Below, piece after piece: positions 27,304 through 37,186 of a DNA stretch of 64,000 nucleotides; position 1 is the stretch's first letter; every line of letters starts with the position of its first letter. Both the position numbers and the translations under genes were made by a program. The stretch is from positions 33,547 to 97,546 of the forward strand of contig NZ_JAHKPT010000011.1 in assembly GCF_018860635.1 (NCBI RefSeq). The letters are read 5' to 3'. The notes below the pieces were generated by a model. It saw nothing but the letters and a program-made list of their open reading frames with translations. It searched no databases and had not been told where the DNA came from. This stretch comes from Aliiglaciecola lipolytica (lineage in GTDB: Bacteria > Pseudomonadota > Gammaproteobacteria > Enterobacterales > Alteromonadaceae).

Positions 27304-27762
27304 ATGCCTTATTCAAATAAAAAGTCATTAATAATCTTAATGGCAGATGACGATGATGATGACCGATTGTTAGCACAAGATGCTTTGAACGAAAGTCGAG
27401 TGTTGAATAGTCTTAAGTGTGTGGAAGACGGCGTAGAGTTAATGCACTACTTAAAGCGCGTGGGGAAATATGCTGATAAGGAGATGTACCCTCGACCCGG
27501 TTTAATTCTGCTCGACTTGAACATGCCTCGCAAAGATGGTCGCGAGGCGCTGGCAGAAATCAAAGCTGATCCAGATTTAAGAAGTATTCCTGTGGTTATT
27601 TTAACGACTTCTAAAGAAGAAGAAGACAAAATCAAAGGATATGGTTTAGGGGCTGCTTCTTACATCACTAAACCGGTTAATTTTGAAGGTCTAGTGGAAG
27701 TAATGAAGGCACTCGGAAAATATTGGGTCGAAATTGTAGAATTACCCGAGAACAAAGAGTAA
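27304..27762 (+). CDS. Rcp1-like single-domain response regulator
   Basis: The 152-residue stand-alone receiver has an acidic pocket MADDDDDDR, phosphoacceptor Asp in LILLDLNMPRKDG, TTSKEEED, and YITKPVNFEGL. The long insert after helix 2 (HYLKRVGKYADKEMYPRPG) is typical of Rcp1 partners of phytochrome-type kinases. It has no output domain, so it works through protein contacts or as a shuttle to the adjacent kinases. Confidence 0.9.
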   Translation: MPYSNKKSLIILMADDDDDDRLLAQDALNESRVLNSLKCVEDGVELMHYLKRVGKYADKEMYPRPGLILLDLNMPRKDGREALAEIKADPDLRSIPVVILTTSKEEEDKIKGYGLGAASYITKPVNFEGLVEVMKALGKYWVEIVELPENKE

Positions 27763-27784
27763 TTGACCAAGGTGATTGATTAAT

Positions 27785-29743
27785 ATGGATGTGAAATCAG
27801 CGCGAATTTTGATCGTGGAAGATGACGAAGATGATTATATTCTAACGCACGATCAATTGGAAAAACTCGACCGTCATCGATTCGAGATCGATTGGGTGAC
27901 AAACTTAGAAGATGCATTAGAGCAATTAAAACGTAATGATCATGAGATTTGTTTACTCGACTATCATCTTGGTGCCTATACAGGTATCGACGTTTTAGAT
28001 AAGGCCCAAGCACTAGGATCTCATGTTCCGATTATCATGCTAACTGGACAGTCGGATGACGATCTCGACAGATTAGCATTGAAAGCGGGGGCCGCTGATT
28101 TTTTAGTTAAGGGAGATATAACCAACGCTAGATTTACTCGAGCGATCCGCTATGCGATTTCTCGAGGTGAGATTGAAAAAGCACGGCAGCAAAGTTTAGA
28201 CGCGGAGATTGAAAGTCGTTCTAAAGACAGGTTTATAGCCCATTTGAGCCATGAATTGCGAACCCCACTGACTTCTATTTTGGGCTATACCGAACTGTTA
28301 TTAAACGGTGACAAAGCCAAAGATGCACAAAAAGAATTATCAACAATTCTAAATAATGGGCAGCACTTACTTAGTCTACTTAATGACATTCTTGATTTAT
28401 CGAAAATCGCGGCAGGAAAACTGCAACTAAAACCTGCAGATGTGATGCTAAGCAGTTTTGTTGGTGACATATTGACGCTAATGCAAATGCCAGCCAATGA
28501 AAAAGGGTTGAGTCTTAAATTTTATTCGTCACCTCAAGTGCCTGAATTCATAAATGCTGATCCGACTCGTCTTCGCCAAGTCATCATCAATTTATTGTTC
28601 AATGGGATTAAATTTACTGATTCTGGAGAGGTATCCCTTACCGTTGATTTTGATCCTGAGCATCCTGAACAAATTCGATTCATAGTGTGTGATACCGGTA
28701 TTGGTATTGCTGAGAGTGAAATCGACGTTATTTTTATTCCTTTTCAGCAACTCGAAGATGTAACGCTAAAAAGAGAGCAGGGAGCTGGGCTGGGTCTCGC
28801 GATTGCCACCGAATTAATTAGACGGATGGAAGGCGAGATAAATGTTACTTCAGAATTGGGTAAGGGCAGTGAATTTACCGTTAGTCTAAAGCTTCCTAAA
28901 CAGTTTAGGGAAAACCTTAAGCCTTTAAACGTGAAAGTCTCTGATTTAGTGGCCACTGAACAATATGCACCACTGCGCGGGAAAATACTCATTGTCGATG
29001 ATTTGCTTGATATAAGACAGTTAGTCGGTGAAATGTGTCGCTCATTTGGCTTAGAAGTGTTTTTCGCAGCAGATGGAAGTCAGGCTTTAGAGGCTATTAA
29101 ACAGCCTGACAGCGCGTTTGATTTAGTGGTAATGGACATTCATATGCCAGTCATGGATGGACGTAAAGCGATTGTTGAAATACGAAATTACGGTTTTTCC
29201 AAGCCTGTATTAGCATTAACTGCGGCCAATATGAAAGGCGTAGACATCGAACTTACCGCGTTGGGCTTTGACAACATTATTGGTAAGCCGATCGATCAAA
29301 GTTTACTGTATCAATCGATTGCTAAATATTTGAAGCACAATGCGCAAGGGACTAAATTAAAAACTGAAATCGCTAATCTAACATCAAGTTCAAAGCAGAC
29401 GTTATCAACAGTATTAGTGGTAGAAGATGATGCAGATTCTGCTGAATTAATCGTGCTTTTGCTTGATAGTCTTGGCATCAATGCGCAGAGTGCCAGTTCC
29501 TGTGAAACCTGTTTAAAACTGATCGCGCAGAATGAGTTATACAGTCATATTCTACTGGATAAAAATCTGCCTGATGGCAATGGCCTAAATTTAGCGACAG
29601 AAATTAGTCGAATTCAGCCTAATTGTGATCTCATTATTATCAGTGGCGAAGAAGTCAGTGCTGAAGAGTTAAGGAGTCACGGTATAAGCAATTCATTGCT
29701 CAAGCCAATTAGTCTACAACAGCTGCAAAGTGTATTTTCTTAG
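27785..29743 (+). CDS. Hybrid receiver-kinase-receiver-receiver protein
   Basis: This is a soluble 652-residue protein, with ATG 27785 placed nine bases after AAGGTGA. Order: receiver 1 (EDDEDDY; Asp in ICLLDYHLG), H-box HLSHELRTPLTSI with His156, ATPase domain (NLLFNGIKF, GAGLGLAIATELI), receiver 2 (VVMDIHMPVMDG) and receiver 3 (ILLDKNLPDGNG). There is no membrane segment, so receiver 1 is the likely input, perhaps from the CHASE3 kinase. Three receivers in one protein suggest integration or feedback. There is no HPt here; the minus-strand receiver-HPt protein could serve. Confidence 0.9.
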   Translation: MDVKSARILIVEDDEDDYILTHDQLEKLDRHRFEIDWVTNLEDALEQLKRNDHEICLLDYHLGAYTGIDVLDKAQALGSHVPIIMLTGQSDDDLDRLALKAGAADFLVKGDITNARFTRAIRYAISRGEIEKARQQSLDAEIESRSKDRFIAHLSHELRTPLTSILGYTELLLNGDKAKDAQKELSTILNNGQHLLSLLNDILDLSKIAAGKLQLKPADVMLSSFVGDILTLMQMPANEKGLSLKFYSSPQVPEFINADPTRLRQVIINLLFNGIKFTDSGEVSLTVDFDPEHPEQIRFIVCDTGIGIAESEIDVIFIPFQQLEDVTLKREQGAGLGLAIATELIRRMEGEINVTSELGKGSEFTVSLKLPKQFRENLKPLNVKVSDLVATEQYAPLRGKILIVDDLLDIRQLVGEMCRSFGLEVFFAADGSQALEAIKQPDSAFDLVVMDIHMPVMDGRKAIVEIRNYGFSKPVLALTAANMKGVDIELTALGFDNIIGKPIDQSLLYQSIAKYLKHNAQGTKLKTEIANLTSSSKQTLSTVLVVEDDADSAELIVLLLDSLGINAQSASSCETCLKLIAQNELYSHILLDKNLPDGNGLNLATEISRIQPNCDLIIISGEEVSAEELRSHGISNSLLKPISLQQLQSVFS

Positions 29744-29956
29744 CTTTTTGTAACTGATTGATTTGCTCAATAAGTGAGTAGAATTGATATATTTAGGAAA
29801 ACTTATCGCTATTTAGCTCGTGCTTTTACTGACAACAACAATTAGTGCTTTTTAAAACCATGGCTTATCGGTATTGAATATGTTGTTCATACACACGAGA
29901 AGGACGTAGTGTAGAGTCCTATTTGAGTTCATTTTTTAATGGGGTGTGAATTTTTT

Positions 29957-31129
29957 ATGCTAAAAATATGGGCTTACAGGGCTTTATTCTTATTCGCTGT
30001 AGTGTGTCCACAGCTCCACGCGCAAAGCGATCTTGGTCCACCTCCAACAATCGTAGAAGAATCAAATGTTATCTGGGATGAAATTCAGTCCTATTGGCTA
30101 GAATTCCTGCAAGGATTGCCCTCGGTGATTTTTGGTTTGGCAATTTTTATCGTTTTCTATCTCTCGTCTCGTTATATCTCAGAGTTAATGCTCAAGCCTC
30201 TTTCATACATGAGTTCTAGTTTACTTATCAGAGTAGTCATTCGTCGAATTTTTCAATTACTTATTATTCTGTTGGGAACTTATATCTTTCTGCGTTTCGC
30301 AGGTTTGAGTGAATTCGCTGTGGCAATTTTAAGTGGCACAGGAGTGGTTGGTTTAATCATCGGTTTTGCATTTAAAGATATCGCTGAAAACTTTATTTCT
30401 AGTTTGTTATTGAGTATTCAAAAGCCATTTAAAATAGGCGATATTATTGAAGTTGATAACCGAATTGGAGTGGTAAAACAGGTAACCGCTAGAGCAACCA
30501 CACTATTAGATTTTGACGGAGATCATATTCAAATACCCAATTCGACAGTTTATAAAAATGTCATAAGAAATGTGAGTGCTAACCCTAATTCACGAGGCAA
30601 CTTTGTTATTGGTGTTGGTTATGATTCAAGTGTTGTAGATGCGCAAAAGTTAGCAATGACGGTGTTGCAAATCACCGAAGCAGTGTTAGATGATCCCGAA
30701 CCCCAAGTTTTAGTGGATAATCTTGCCTCTTCAACAATCAACCTTAAAGTGTATTTTTGGATTAACACGCATCAACACAGTTTGTTAAAAGTATCGTCGT
30801 TATTGATGAGAACCATATTAAGTGAGTTTGAAAAAGCGGGTATTAGTATGCCCGATGATGCACGAGAAGTAATTTTTCCTGAAGGTGTTAAATTAATCGG
30901 CGCAGAGCAGGTGATTTCCGAATCTCAAGAAAGCCAGCAGAGTGGCCAAAAAACCAATAAGCGTTTGAAAAAACAGGAAAGTAAATTGGATAATCAATCT
31001 CTATCAACTAGAATAGAAAGCGAAGAGCAAGGGACAGAACATATAGATGATTTGAGTAGTGATGCAGATACTATTCGTGAACAGGCTAATTCGGCAAGGG
31101 ACCCGGAACAGGGACAAAATATACTTTAA
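29957..31129 (+). CDS. MscS-family mechanosensitive channel
   Basis: The 390-residue inner-membrane protein has a signal-like N-terminus ending in LHAQ, TM segments at about 40-130, and the pore-lining helix region SGTGVVGLIIGFAFKD, then the MscS beta-domain (KPFKIGDIIEVDN, IQIPNSTVYKNVIRN). The last ~70 residues are a charged, Gln/Ser/Glu-rich tail that is probably disordered and unusual for the family. I chose ATG 29957, which begins the signal sequence; ATG 29939 is possible. It relieves hypo-osmotic pressure. Confidence 0.87.
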   Translation: MLKIWAYRALFLFAVVCPQLHAQSDLGPPPTIVEESNVIWDEIQSYWLEFLQGLPSVIFGLAIFIVFYLSSRYISELMLKPLSYMSSSLLIRVVIRRIFQLLIILLGTYIFLRFAGLSEFAVAILSGTGVVGLIIGFAFKDIAENFISSLLLSIQKPFKIGDIIEVDNRIGVVKQVTARATTLLDFDGDHIQIPNSTVYKNVIRNVSANPNSRGNFVIGVGYDSSVVDAQKLAMTVLQITEAVLDDPEPQVLVDNLASSTINLKVYFWINTHQHSLLKVSSLLMRTILSEFEKAGISMPDDAREVIFPEGVKLIGAEQVISESQESQQSGQKTNKRLKKQESKLDNQSLSTRIESEEQGTEHIDDLSSDADTIREQANSARDPEQGQNIL

Positions 31130-31175
31130 ATTGAATATTAAATTTTGTGTTGATGGATAAAAGGAGTCATCCTAA

Positions 31176-33254
31176 TTGAAGAGCATGCAACGTACATATC
31201 TTTCCTTTTTGTATCTTAAGATTTTTAAGGTCAGCTGTGTGTTGTGTCTATTCTTTATGAGCGTGGCAGGAGCTAAAGAACTATTATTGCTAGCTGCACA
31301 AGAACACGAACCTTACCTTGGAATAAACTTACCCAATCAAGGCTACGTGCATCAAATTGTTACTGAAGCATTCGCAAGAAAAGACGTTCATGTTGAGTTT
31401 GTTTATTATCCTGCAGCGAGGGCTCAGAAACTTGCTGCTGAAGGCAAGGTCGATGGAATTTTGCCGGTTTATTTCAGTGATACTCTTTCTCAGACTTTTT
31501 TATATTCTGCTCCTTTCCCAGGGGATGTCATTGGCCTTTTAAAACGCAAAGATACTGCAACTTCTGTTGTGATTGATAAAAATAATAGTGTCAATGAAAC
31601 ATTGCAAGGCTTGAGTAAATACCATTTTGGTTTGGTTCGCGGAAGCGCTTCTGAACACTTGGTTGACCAAACTCATTTTCTAAGTAAGCAATACGTCTCA
31701 AATAATTTAATCAATATTGATAAGTTGTTCGCCCGACGCATTGATTTTGCGCTAATCGATAAATACAGCGCTGGTCATCTAATCGTGTCGCACCGTCCTC
31801 ATATGATTGGAAAATTAGAATTTGTTTACCCTCCACTTGTAGACAAAGAGTTTCATATAGCCTTTACAAAAAGTAATTCAAATGCACAGAGGTGGGTGAA
31901 TTTATTTAATCAAGGTTTAGCATCGATGATTGCTGATGGCCGATTTGCCAATATTTTGGCCAGGCATGGTTTTTCGTCTTCACCTAAAGAGATAGATAAG
32001 GATCTTCAAAATCAAAAATTAGTGATAGGTACGGTGAATAATGCTGACATGCTGATTTTAAAAGACCTTTCTTCTCATTTCGAGTTGGATAATCCTGATG
32101 TGCAACTTGAATGGAAAGTGTTAGGTGAAGGTGTGTTACGCAAGAGGTTGTTAACTGATCTAGCTATTTCTGCAGGGCAGTTTGATGTTATGACCATTGG
32201 TTCTTATGAAATACCCATCTGGGCAAAAAATGGCTGGATTGCGCCGATCGATTCATTGCCTGAAGAATATGGTTTAGACGACATAGTTGATAGTGTGAAA
32301 AACGATGTCTCTGTAGACAAACAACTTTTTGCCCTGCCTTTTTATGCTGAGTCCTCGGTAACCTATTACCGTTTAGACTTATTTAAACAAGCTGATATTG
32401 TTATGCCAAAACAGCCTACGTTTAATCAAATATATGAATTTGCCAATAAACTAAATGCACCTGAAAAAGGTATTTACGGTATTTGTCTGCGAGGTAAAGG
32501 TGGTTGGGGTTCAAATCTGGCAATGATCACTACTATGGTAAATAGCTATGGAGGTAGTTGGTTTGACTTAAATTGGCGTCCTCAAATTGAATCGAAAGAG
32601 TGGCACAACGCAGTTTCTATGTATGTGGATTTGCTTACCAAATTTGGTCCCCCCAATGCTGTGGAAAATAATTATATTGAAAACCTAGATTTATTCCTAA
32701 AAGGAAAATGTGCTATTTGGGTTGATGCCTCAATTGCCGCGAGTTCTTTGGTTAATTCGACTCAGTCGACGTTTAGCCAAAATATCCAAATGGCCAATGC
32801 TCCCATAGCTAAATATAAGAATGGTTCTAATTGGTTATGGACGTGGTCGTTAGCAATACCAAGTTCTTCGTCAAATAAGGATGCGGCCCTTAAGTTTGCA
32901 CAGTGGGCCACTTCGGCCGAATACATTCAGTTAGTCGCTGCAAAATATGGTTGGCAATCCATCCCCCAAGGGACTCGCAAGTCAATATATAAAAAACCTG
33001 AATATTTGCAAGCTGCACCCTTTGCGCCTGTCGTAATTGACACCATCAATAACATCGATTTGTATCATTCTACGTTCCAGCCCAGTCCTTATTTGGGAGT
33101 ACAATTTGTACCTATTGCTGAATTTACATCAATGGGAGATCAAGTTGGTATGTTGCTAGAAAAAGCGTTGAAAAAAGAACTTACAGTAGAGTCTGCGTTA
33201 AAACAAAGTCAAGACTTGGTTGATAAACAAATGCGGATATCGGGTTACTATTAA
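31176..33254 (+). CDS. Tandem fusion of two periplasmic solute-binding proteins
   Basis: The 692-residue exported protein starts at TTG 31176, nine bases after AAGGAG. A signal peptide ends near residue 32. Residues about 33-280 look like an amino-acid-type (SBP_bac_3) domain (AAQEHEPYLG, GILPVYFSDT). Residues about 285-692 look like a carbohydrate-type (SBP_bac_1) domain of the mannitol/sorbitol group (FDVMTIGSYEIPIWAKNGW, LPFYAESSVTYYRLDLF, GYLGVQ-type end). No permease or ATPase genes are adjacent. It may be a sensor or an orphan binding protein rather than a transporter part. Confidence 0.8.
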   Translation: MKSMQRTYLSFLYLKIFKVSCVLCLFFMSVAGAKELLLLAAQEHEPYLGINLPNQGYVHQIVTEAFARKDVHVEFVYYPAARAQKLAAEGKVDGILPVYFSDTLSQTFLYSAPFPGDVIGLLKRKDTATSVVIDKNNSVNETLQGLSKYHFGLVRGSASEHLVDQTHFLSKQYVSNNLINIDKLFARRIDFALIDKYSAGHLIVSHRPHMIGKLEFVYPPLVDKEFHIAFTKSNSNAQRWVNLFNQGLASMIADGRFANILARHGFSSSPKEIDKDLQNQKLVIGTVNNADMLILKDLSSHFELDNPDVQLEWKVLGEGVLRKRLLTDLAISAGQFDVMTIGSYEIPIWAKNGWIAPIDSLPEEYGLDDIVDSVKNDVSVDKQLFALPFYAESSVTYYRLDLFKQADIVMPKQPTFNQIYEFANKLNAPEKGIYGICLRGKGGWGSNLAMITTMVNSYGGSWFDLNWRPQIESKEWHNAVSMYVDLLTKFGPPNAVENNYIENLDLFLKGKCAIWVDASIAASSLVNSTQSTFSQNIQMANAPIAKYKNGSNWLWTWSLAIPSSSSNKDAALKFAQWATSAEYIQLVAAKYGWQSIPQGTRKSIYKKPEYLQAAPFAPVVIDTINNIDLYHSTFQPSPYLGVQFVPIAEFTSMGDQVGMLLEKALKKELTVESALKQSQDLVDKQMRISGYY

Positions 33255-33395
33255 TCCTAAATACAACTTAGATGAGATTCCTTCACTAAAATTTCCTGCT
33301 TAAATCGCCTATTCGGCAGCTAAAAGTTTATCAGCTACTGTTGCGACGTATCCGGAACGTGTACAATCGGTTTCTTGTATTAAGAACAAGATGTT

Positions 33396-34226
33396 ATGAA
33401 AAAAATAGCGACTTTAGGCCCTCCAGGCACATTCTGTGACATGGCCACAGGTATTTATACCGCCAATCAATCTGATATCTATCAAGTGGAGTATTTTCCA
33501 ACGATTGTGGGTACGCTCGCAGAAATCGGTAATAGCTGTGATATTGGTATTATTCCCATCGAAAACTTTTCGGAAGGCTTTATCGCACTTGTTCTTGATG
33601 AACTCATTGCTGCTGACTTACATGTGGTCAGCGAGATTATACTGCCCATCAAGTTTTCTATGATCAGTAATGCTAATGCGTTATCTGACATTCAACAATT
33701 GTACGTGCAGTTTGTTGCTCGTGGACAATGTTTTGAGTTTTTAGATGGGCTTAGCAATGCAAAAATTGTCACCACAGATAGTAATATTGAATCGTTAAAT
33801 CGATTTAAAGACTCAGAAATACCGAGTGCGGCTATTGTTCCATCAACCTCTTACCGCAAAAGTGATTTTCCATTGGTGGTTGAGGAAGTTAACGACTATA
33901 AAAATAATCAAACCCGATTTTTAGTCATGTCAAAAACGGTACAACCTACACCAGAAGAAGCCGATAAAACCAGCCTGATCGTCCTTGATGACCATGATCA
34001 TCCCGGATATTTGGGGGAAGTTTTACTTTCGTTTTCTAAACGAAATATCAATCTAACCTCAATAATTTCTCGTCCCACACGGAAAACATTTGGTAAGTAC
34101 CATTTTTTTATTGATTTCGACGGTAATATTGATGATCCGATTGTTGCCGAGGCACTATCTGAAATCGGTAAAACCAACAATCTCAAATTGCTTGGTTCTT
34201 ACAAAAAGGCGAAAAGTCTGAGTTGA
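33396..34226 (+). CDS. Prephenate dehydratase-like protein with ACT domain
   Basis: The 276-residue protein has the prephenate dehydratase fold (ATLGPPGTFCDMA, TRFLVM with the catalytic-type TRF) and a C-terminal ACT domain (DHPGYLGEVLLSF). It is monofunctional, without chorismate mutase. Two hallmark motifs are changed: the PxENSxxG motif reads IPIENFSEG, and the phenylalanine-binding ESRP of the ACT domain reads IISRPT. Activity and feedback inhibition may therefore differ from PheA. Without biochemical data, phenylalanine synthesis is likely but not certain. Confidence 0.78.
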   Translation: MKKIATLGPPGTFCDMATGIYTANQSDIYQVEYFPTIVGTLAEIGNSCDIGIIPIENFSEGFIALVLDELIAADLHVVSEIILPIKFSMISNANALSDIQQLYVQFVARGQCFEFLDGLSNAKIVTTDSNIESLNRFKDSEIPSAAIVPSTSYRKSDFPLVVEEVNDYKNNQTRFLVMSKTVQPTPEEADKTSLIVLDDHDHPGYLGEVLLSFSKRNINLTSIISRPTRKTFGKYHFFIDFDGNIDDPIVAEALSEIGKTNNLKLLGSYKKAKSLS

Positions 34227-34425
34227 CGCTTTGTTATAGACCTGGTTTTGAGGGGTTACCAAGCAGTTTAGATTATAGGTATGTTTAGTCATGTTTTATT
34301 GCCAAGAGGCTGGTAAATATCTATTACATACACAGCTATTTCACAATAACAGCGGGGCAATTAAATGCGTGTAATTATCATCATCTGATAATTGCAATTC
34401 TAAGTCTGATTAACATAGGTAATAT

Positions 34426-35061
34426 ATGTCTGAGATAACGTTATTTGCGATGCCAGGAAGTTGCTCGAGAGTGTCTTTGATTTTGTTAGAAGAGGCGAAG
34501 GCAAAATACGATATTCATTGGGTGAACTTAATGAAAGCAGAGCACAAATCAGCGGGATTTAAGCAAATCAATCCAAAATCAAAAGTCCCAGCTCTGGCCG
34601 TTGAAAGTCAGGTTTTGACTGAAAATCCAATGATTATAAAATATATTAGCGAACGATTCCCTGAAGCTAATCTGTTGCCTAAGGTGGATTCTGGCTTAGC
34701 AGAATATCAGCAAATATCCGATCTATGTTTTTGTTCATCCACTATACATCCGTTGGTCACTCGATTTTGTATCCCCGCATTTTTTGCAGATGAAAACGGC
34801 ATGCCGAGCGTGAAAGCAAAAGCGCTTGAGGCGCTAATGGATTCATTGGCTTGGGTAGAGCAAAGATTAGCGGCAGGAAATTGGTGGTATGGAGAACAAT
34901 GGAGTGCGGTGGATGCCTATATCTTTTGGATTATTTCAAGGTTGCAGCGCTGCGAGTTTAGCTTAGCAACTTTACCCAATTTAGCCTATCACACCGAAAA
35001 AATGCTTAAACGCGACTCTGTTATAAATGCCTTAAACAAAGAGAAGCTTGCTAATTTTTAA
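34426..35061 (+). CDS. Glutathione S-transferase family protein
   Basis: The 211-residue soluble protein has an N-terminal thioredoxin-like half (LFAMPGSCSRVSLILLEEAK, then NPKSKVPAL with the cis-Pro and TENPMIIKYISERFPEA) and an all-helical C-terminal half. The residue positions fit a beta-class-like GST with Ser or Cys in the active site. The substrate is unknown. An AATTATCA inverted repeat lies just upstream at 34373-34393. Confidence 0.83.
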   Translation: MSEITLFAMPGSCSRVSLILLEEAKAKYDIHWVNLMKAEHKSAGFKQINPKSKVPALAVESQVLTENPMIIKYISERFPEANLLPKVDSGLAEYQQISDLCFCSSTIHPLVTRFCIPAFFADENGMPSVKAKALEALMDSLAWVEQRLAAGNWWYGEQWSAVDAYIFWIISRLQRCEFSLATLPNLAYHTEKMLKRDSVINALNKEKLANF

Positions 35062-35270
35062 AGCAAACTAGACTGGGATATTTTACATTTAATCACTACT
35101 GGCAAACGTTTAAGAGTTGCTCAAATTCAACATCATTTCGTCTATCTGTTGATATCGTATGAAGTTTGATGCATCAAGGTATTCTTGGTTTGGTGGTGAG
35201 TCGAAATTATCTGTTGTTTAATTGAGGAAATCGACTAAATACAGAAATTATATGGAGTTAAAACGGGTAT

Positions 35271-36257
35271 ATGAAACAACGAAGTATAGTAGGGACTTGG
35301 GTATCTGAAATTGGTTTAGGGTGCATGAATTTAAGTCATGCATATGGTACTCCGCCAGCGGAAACTGAAGCTATAGGATTATTAGAAAAAGCCCTAGAGC
35401 TAGGAGTTACTCATTTTGATACCGCAGCTCTCTACGGTTTTGGCAATAATGAAAAGCTGGTAGGTAAGGTGCTTAAACCTCATCGTGAACGAATTTTCTT
35501 GGCCAGTAAATGTGGTATGCGGGGAATCAATGGCAAGCGAATAATTGATGGTAGCCCTAAAGCAATAAGGGAAACTATTGAGCAGTCTCTTTTAAGTCTG
35601 CAAACTGATGTGTTGGATTTATACTATTTGCACCGCTGGGATAAAAGTATTCCCATTGAAGAAAGTGTTGGAGAACTTTCTCGTTTAGTTACCGAAGGTA
35701 AAATAAAAGGGATTGGTTTGTCTGAAGTATCAGCCGTCACCCTAAGAAAAGCCCATGCAGAACATCCTATTTCAGCGCTACAAGCCGAATACTCATTGTG
35801 GACCCGCAACCCTGAAATAGCCTGTTTAGAAACCTGTTTAGAATTAGGAACGGCCTTTGTGGCATTTTCACCTTTAGCGCGAGGATTTTTAAGTGGTGAT
35901 ATTACCGATTCGAGTGGTTTTTTAGACAATGATATTCGAAAAAACATGCCTCGTTTTCAATCAGAAAACTTATCGAAAAATTTGAATCTACTTGAGCAAT
36001 TACGGACTATCGCTGAAGAACATGAATGCACTCTATCGCAATTAAGTCTCGCCTGGTTATTGCACCAAGGACCACATGTGTTGCCCATTCCAGGCACTAC
36101 ACAAATAGCTCATTTAAAGGAAAATATGCGAGCCTCTAAAATCGTCCTAACACCAGAAGAGCTAATTAAACTAGAGAAGATTTTTGAACCAAGTAAGATT
36201 GCTGGTGGCCGTTATCCGGTTGCGACGCAATTAGAAATTGATACTGAAGAGTTTTAA
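35271..36257 (+). CDS. Aldo/keto reductase
   Basis: The 328-residue soluble NADPH-dependent oxidoreductase has the tetrad Asp in FDTAALYGFGNNE (Asp and catalytic Tyr), Lys in FLASKCG, and His in YYLHRWD. The C-terminus has IPGTTQIAHLKENM for cofactor binding. The family is AKR12/13-like, with a broad carbonyl range. The start is ATG after a plausible upstream site. It stands alone between the GST and the permease. Confidence 0.9.
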   Translation: MKQRSIVGTWVSEIGLGCMNLSHAYGTPPAETEAIGLLEKALELGVTHFDTAALYGFGNNEKLVGKVLKPHRERIFLASKCGMRGINGKRIIDGSPKAIRETIEQSLLSLQTDVLDLYYLHRWDKSIPIEESVGELSRLVTEGKIKGIGLSEVSAVTLRKAHAEHPISALQAEYSLWTRNPEIACLETCLELGTAFVAFSPLARGFLSGDITDSSGFLDNDIRKNMPRFQSENLSKNLNLLEQLRTIAEEHECTLSQLSLAWLLHQGPHVLPIPGTTQIAHLKENMRASKIVLTPEELIKLEKIFEPSKIAGGRYPVATQLEIDTEEF

Positions 36258-36330
36258 CATTAATTCATGCAGCGCAGATTAATTAGTTTAGTAATCCATC
36301 TTCATGGTATTCATTGTGGTGAAATAACAT

Positions 36331-37095
36331 ATGGATTTTATTGCTAACGATTTTTTAACGCCCACACTTTGCGTACTACTAATAATAGTCGCGGGTTTTA
36401 CTTCGTTTGTCACCGCCGGTTTTGGTGCGGGTGGGGGGCTTTTTTTGTTAGTAGTGATGGCGGCTATTATGCCGATGTCTGCCGTCATACCGGTTCATGG
36501 TTTAGTGCAACTCGGCTCAAATGCTAATAGAGCAATATTAACCTACCGACATCTTGACCGAAAAATGCTGCTTTATTTTTCGTTAGGTGCAGTTATAGGC
36601 GCTTTTTCAGCTTCATTTGTGGTCACCCAATTACCGCTAACATTAATGAAGTTATTGTTAGGGGTATTTGTCATATATTTATTGTGGGCAACCACTCCGA
36701 CGATCAAAGAGACTTCAACATTAGGAAGAATAATTGCCGGGATTGTAACAACGTTTTTGTCGATGTCTGTTGGCGCAAGTGGTCCACTAGTCGGCAGTTA
36801 CATGTACATGAATAATTATGACAAACTGCGTTTTACAGCAACATTTTCAACCTGTATGACATTTCAACACTGTCTTAAAGCGTTGGTGTTTGGAGCGATA
36901 GGGTTCGCTTTTTGGGATTGGCTTCCATTAATTATTGCCATGGTCTTGAGTGGAACAATTGGGACTTGGCTTGGTATCAAACTGCTTAAAAGGCTCCCAG
37001 CAGAACGCTTCAAGTTCATTTTTAAAATAGTCCTCACGCTTATGTCTGTCCAGCTAATTTGGCAAGCTGGGATGAGTATACTTCAGGACCTTTAG
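36331..37095 (+). CDS. TauE/SafE family permease
   Basis: The 254-residue inner-membrane protein has about eight predicted helices and the family signature GFGAGGGLFLL near the N-terminus, with a second copy of the half-site (SVGASGPLVGSYM) in the C-terminal half. TauE/SafE proteins export sulfite or related organic anions; the substrate here is unknown. A hairpin follows the stop codon and faces the next, convergent gene. Confidence 0.85.
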   Translation: MDFIANDFLTPTLCVLLIIVAGFTSFVTAGFGAGGGLFLLVVMAAIMPMSAVIPVHGLVQLGSNANRAILTYRHLDRKMLLYFSLGAVIGAFSASFVVTQLPLTLMKLLLGVFVIYLLWATTPTIKETSTLGRIIAGIVTTFLSMSVGASGPLVGSYMYMNNYDKLRFTATFSTCMTFQHCLKALVFGAIGFAFWDWLPLIIAMVLSGTIGTWLGIKLLKRLPAERFKFIFKIVLTLMSVQLIWQAGMSILQDL

Positions 37096-37141
37096 GTTTG
37101 TTAAGGTGGGTAAATTACCCTGCTTTATTAATCTACATATG

Positions 37142-37166
37142 TAAAAAAGCCCCGAAAACGGGGCTT
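37142..37166 (-). terminator. Terminator of the subtilase gene
   Basis: An 8-bp stem (AAGCCCCG / CGGGGCTT) with loop AAAA is followed on the minus strand by a T-run. It lies 21 bases beyond the subtilase stop codon. The plus-strand side lacks a T-run, so it mainly serves the minus-strand gene. Confidence 0.8.
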
Positions 37167-37186
37167 ATAGTTGACTTAATTAATGG

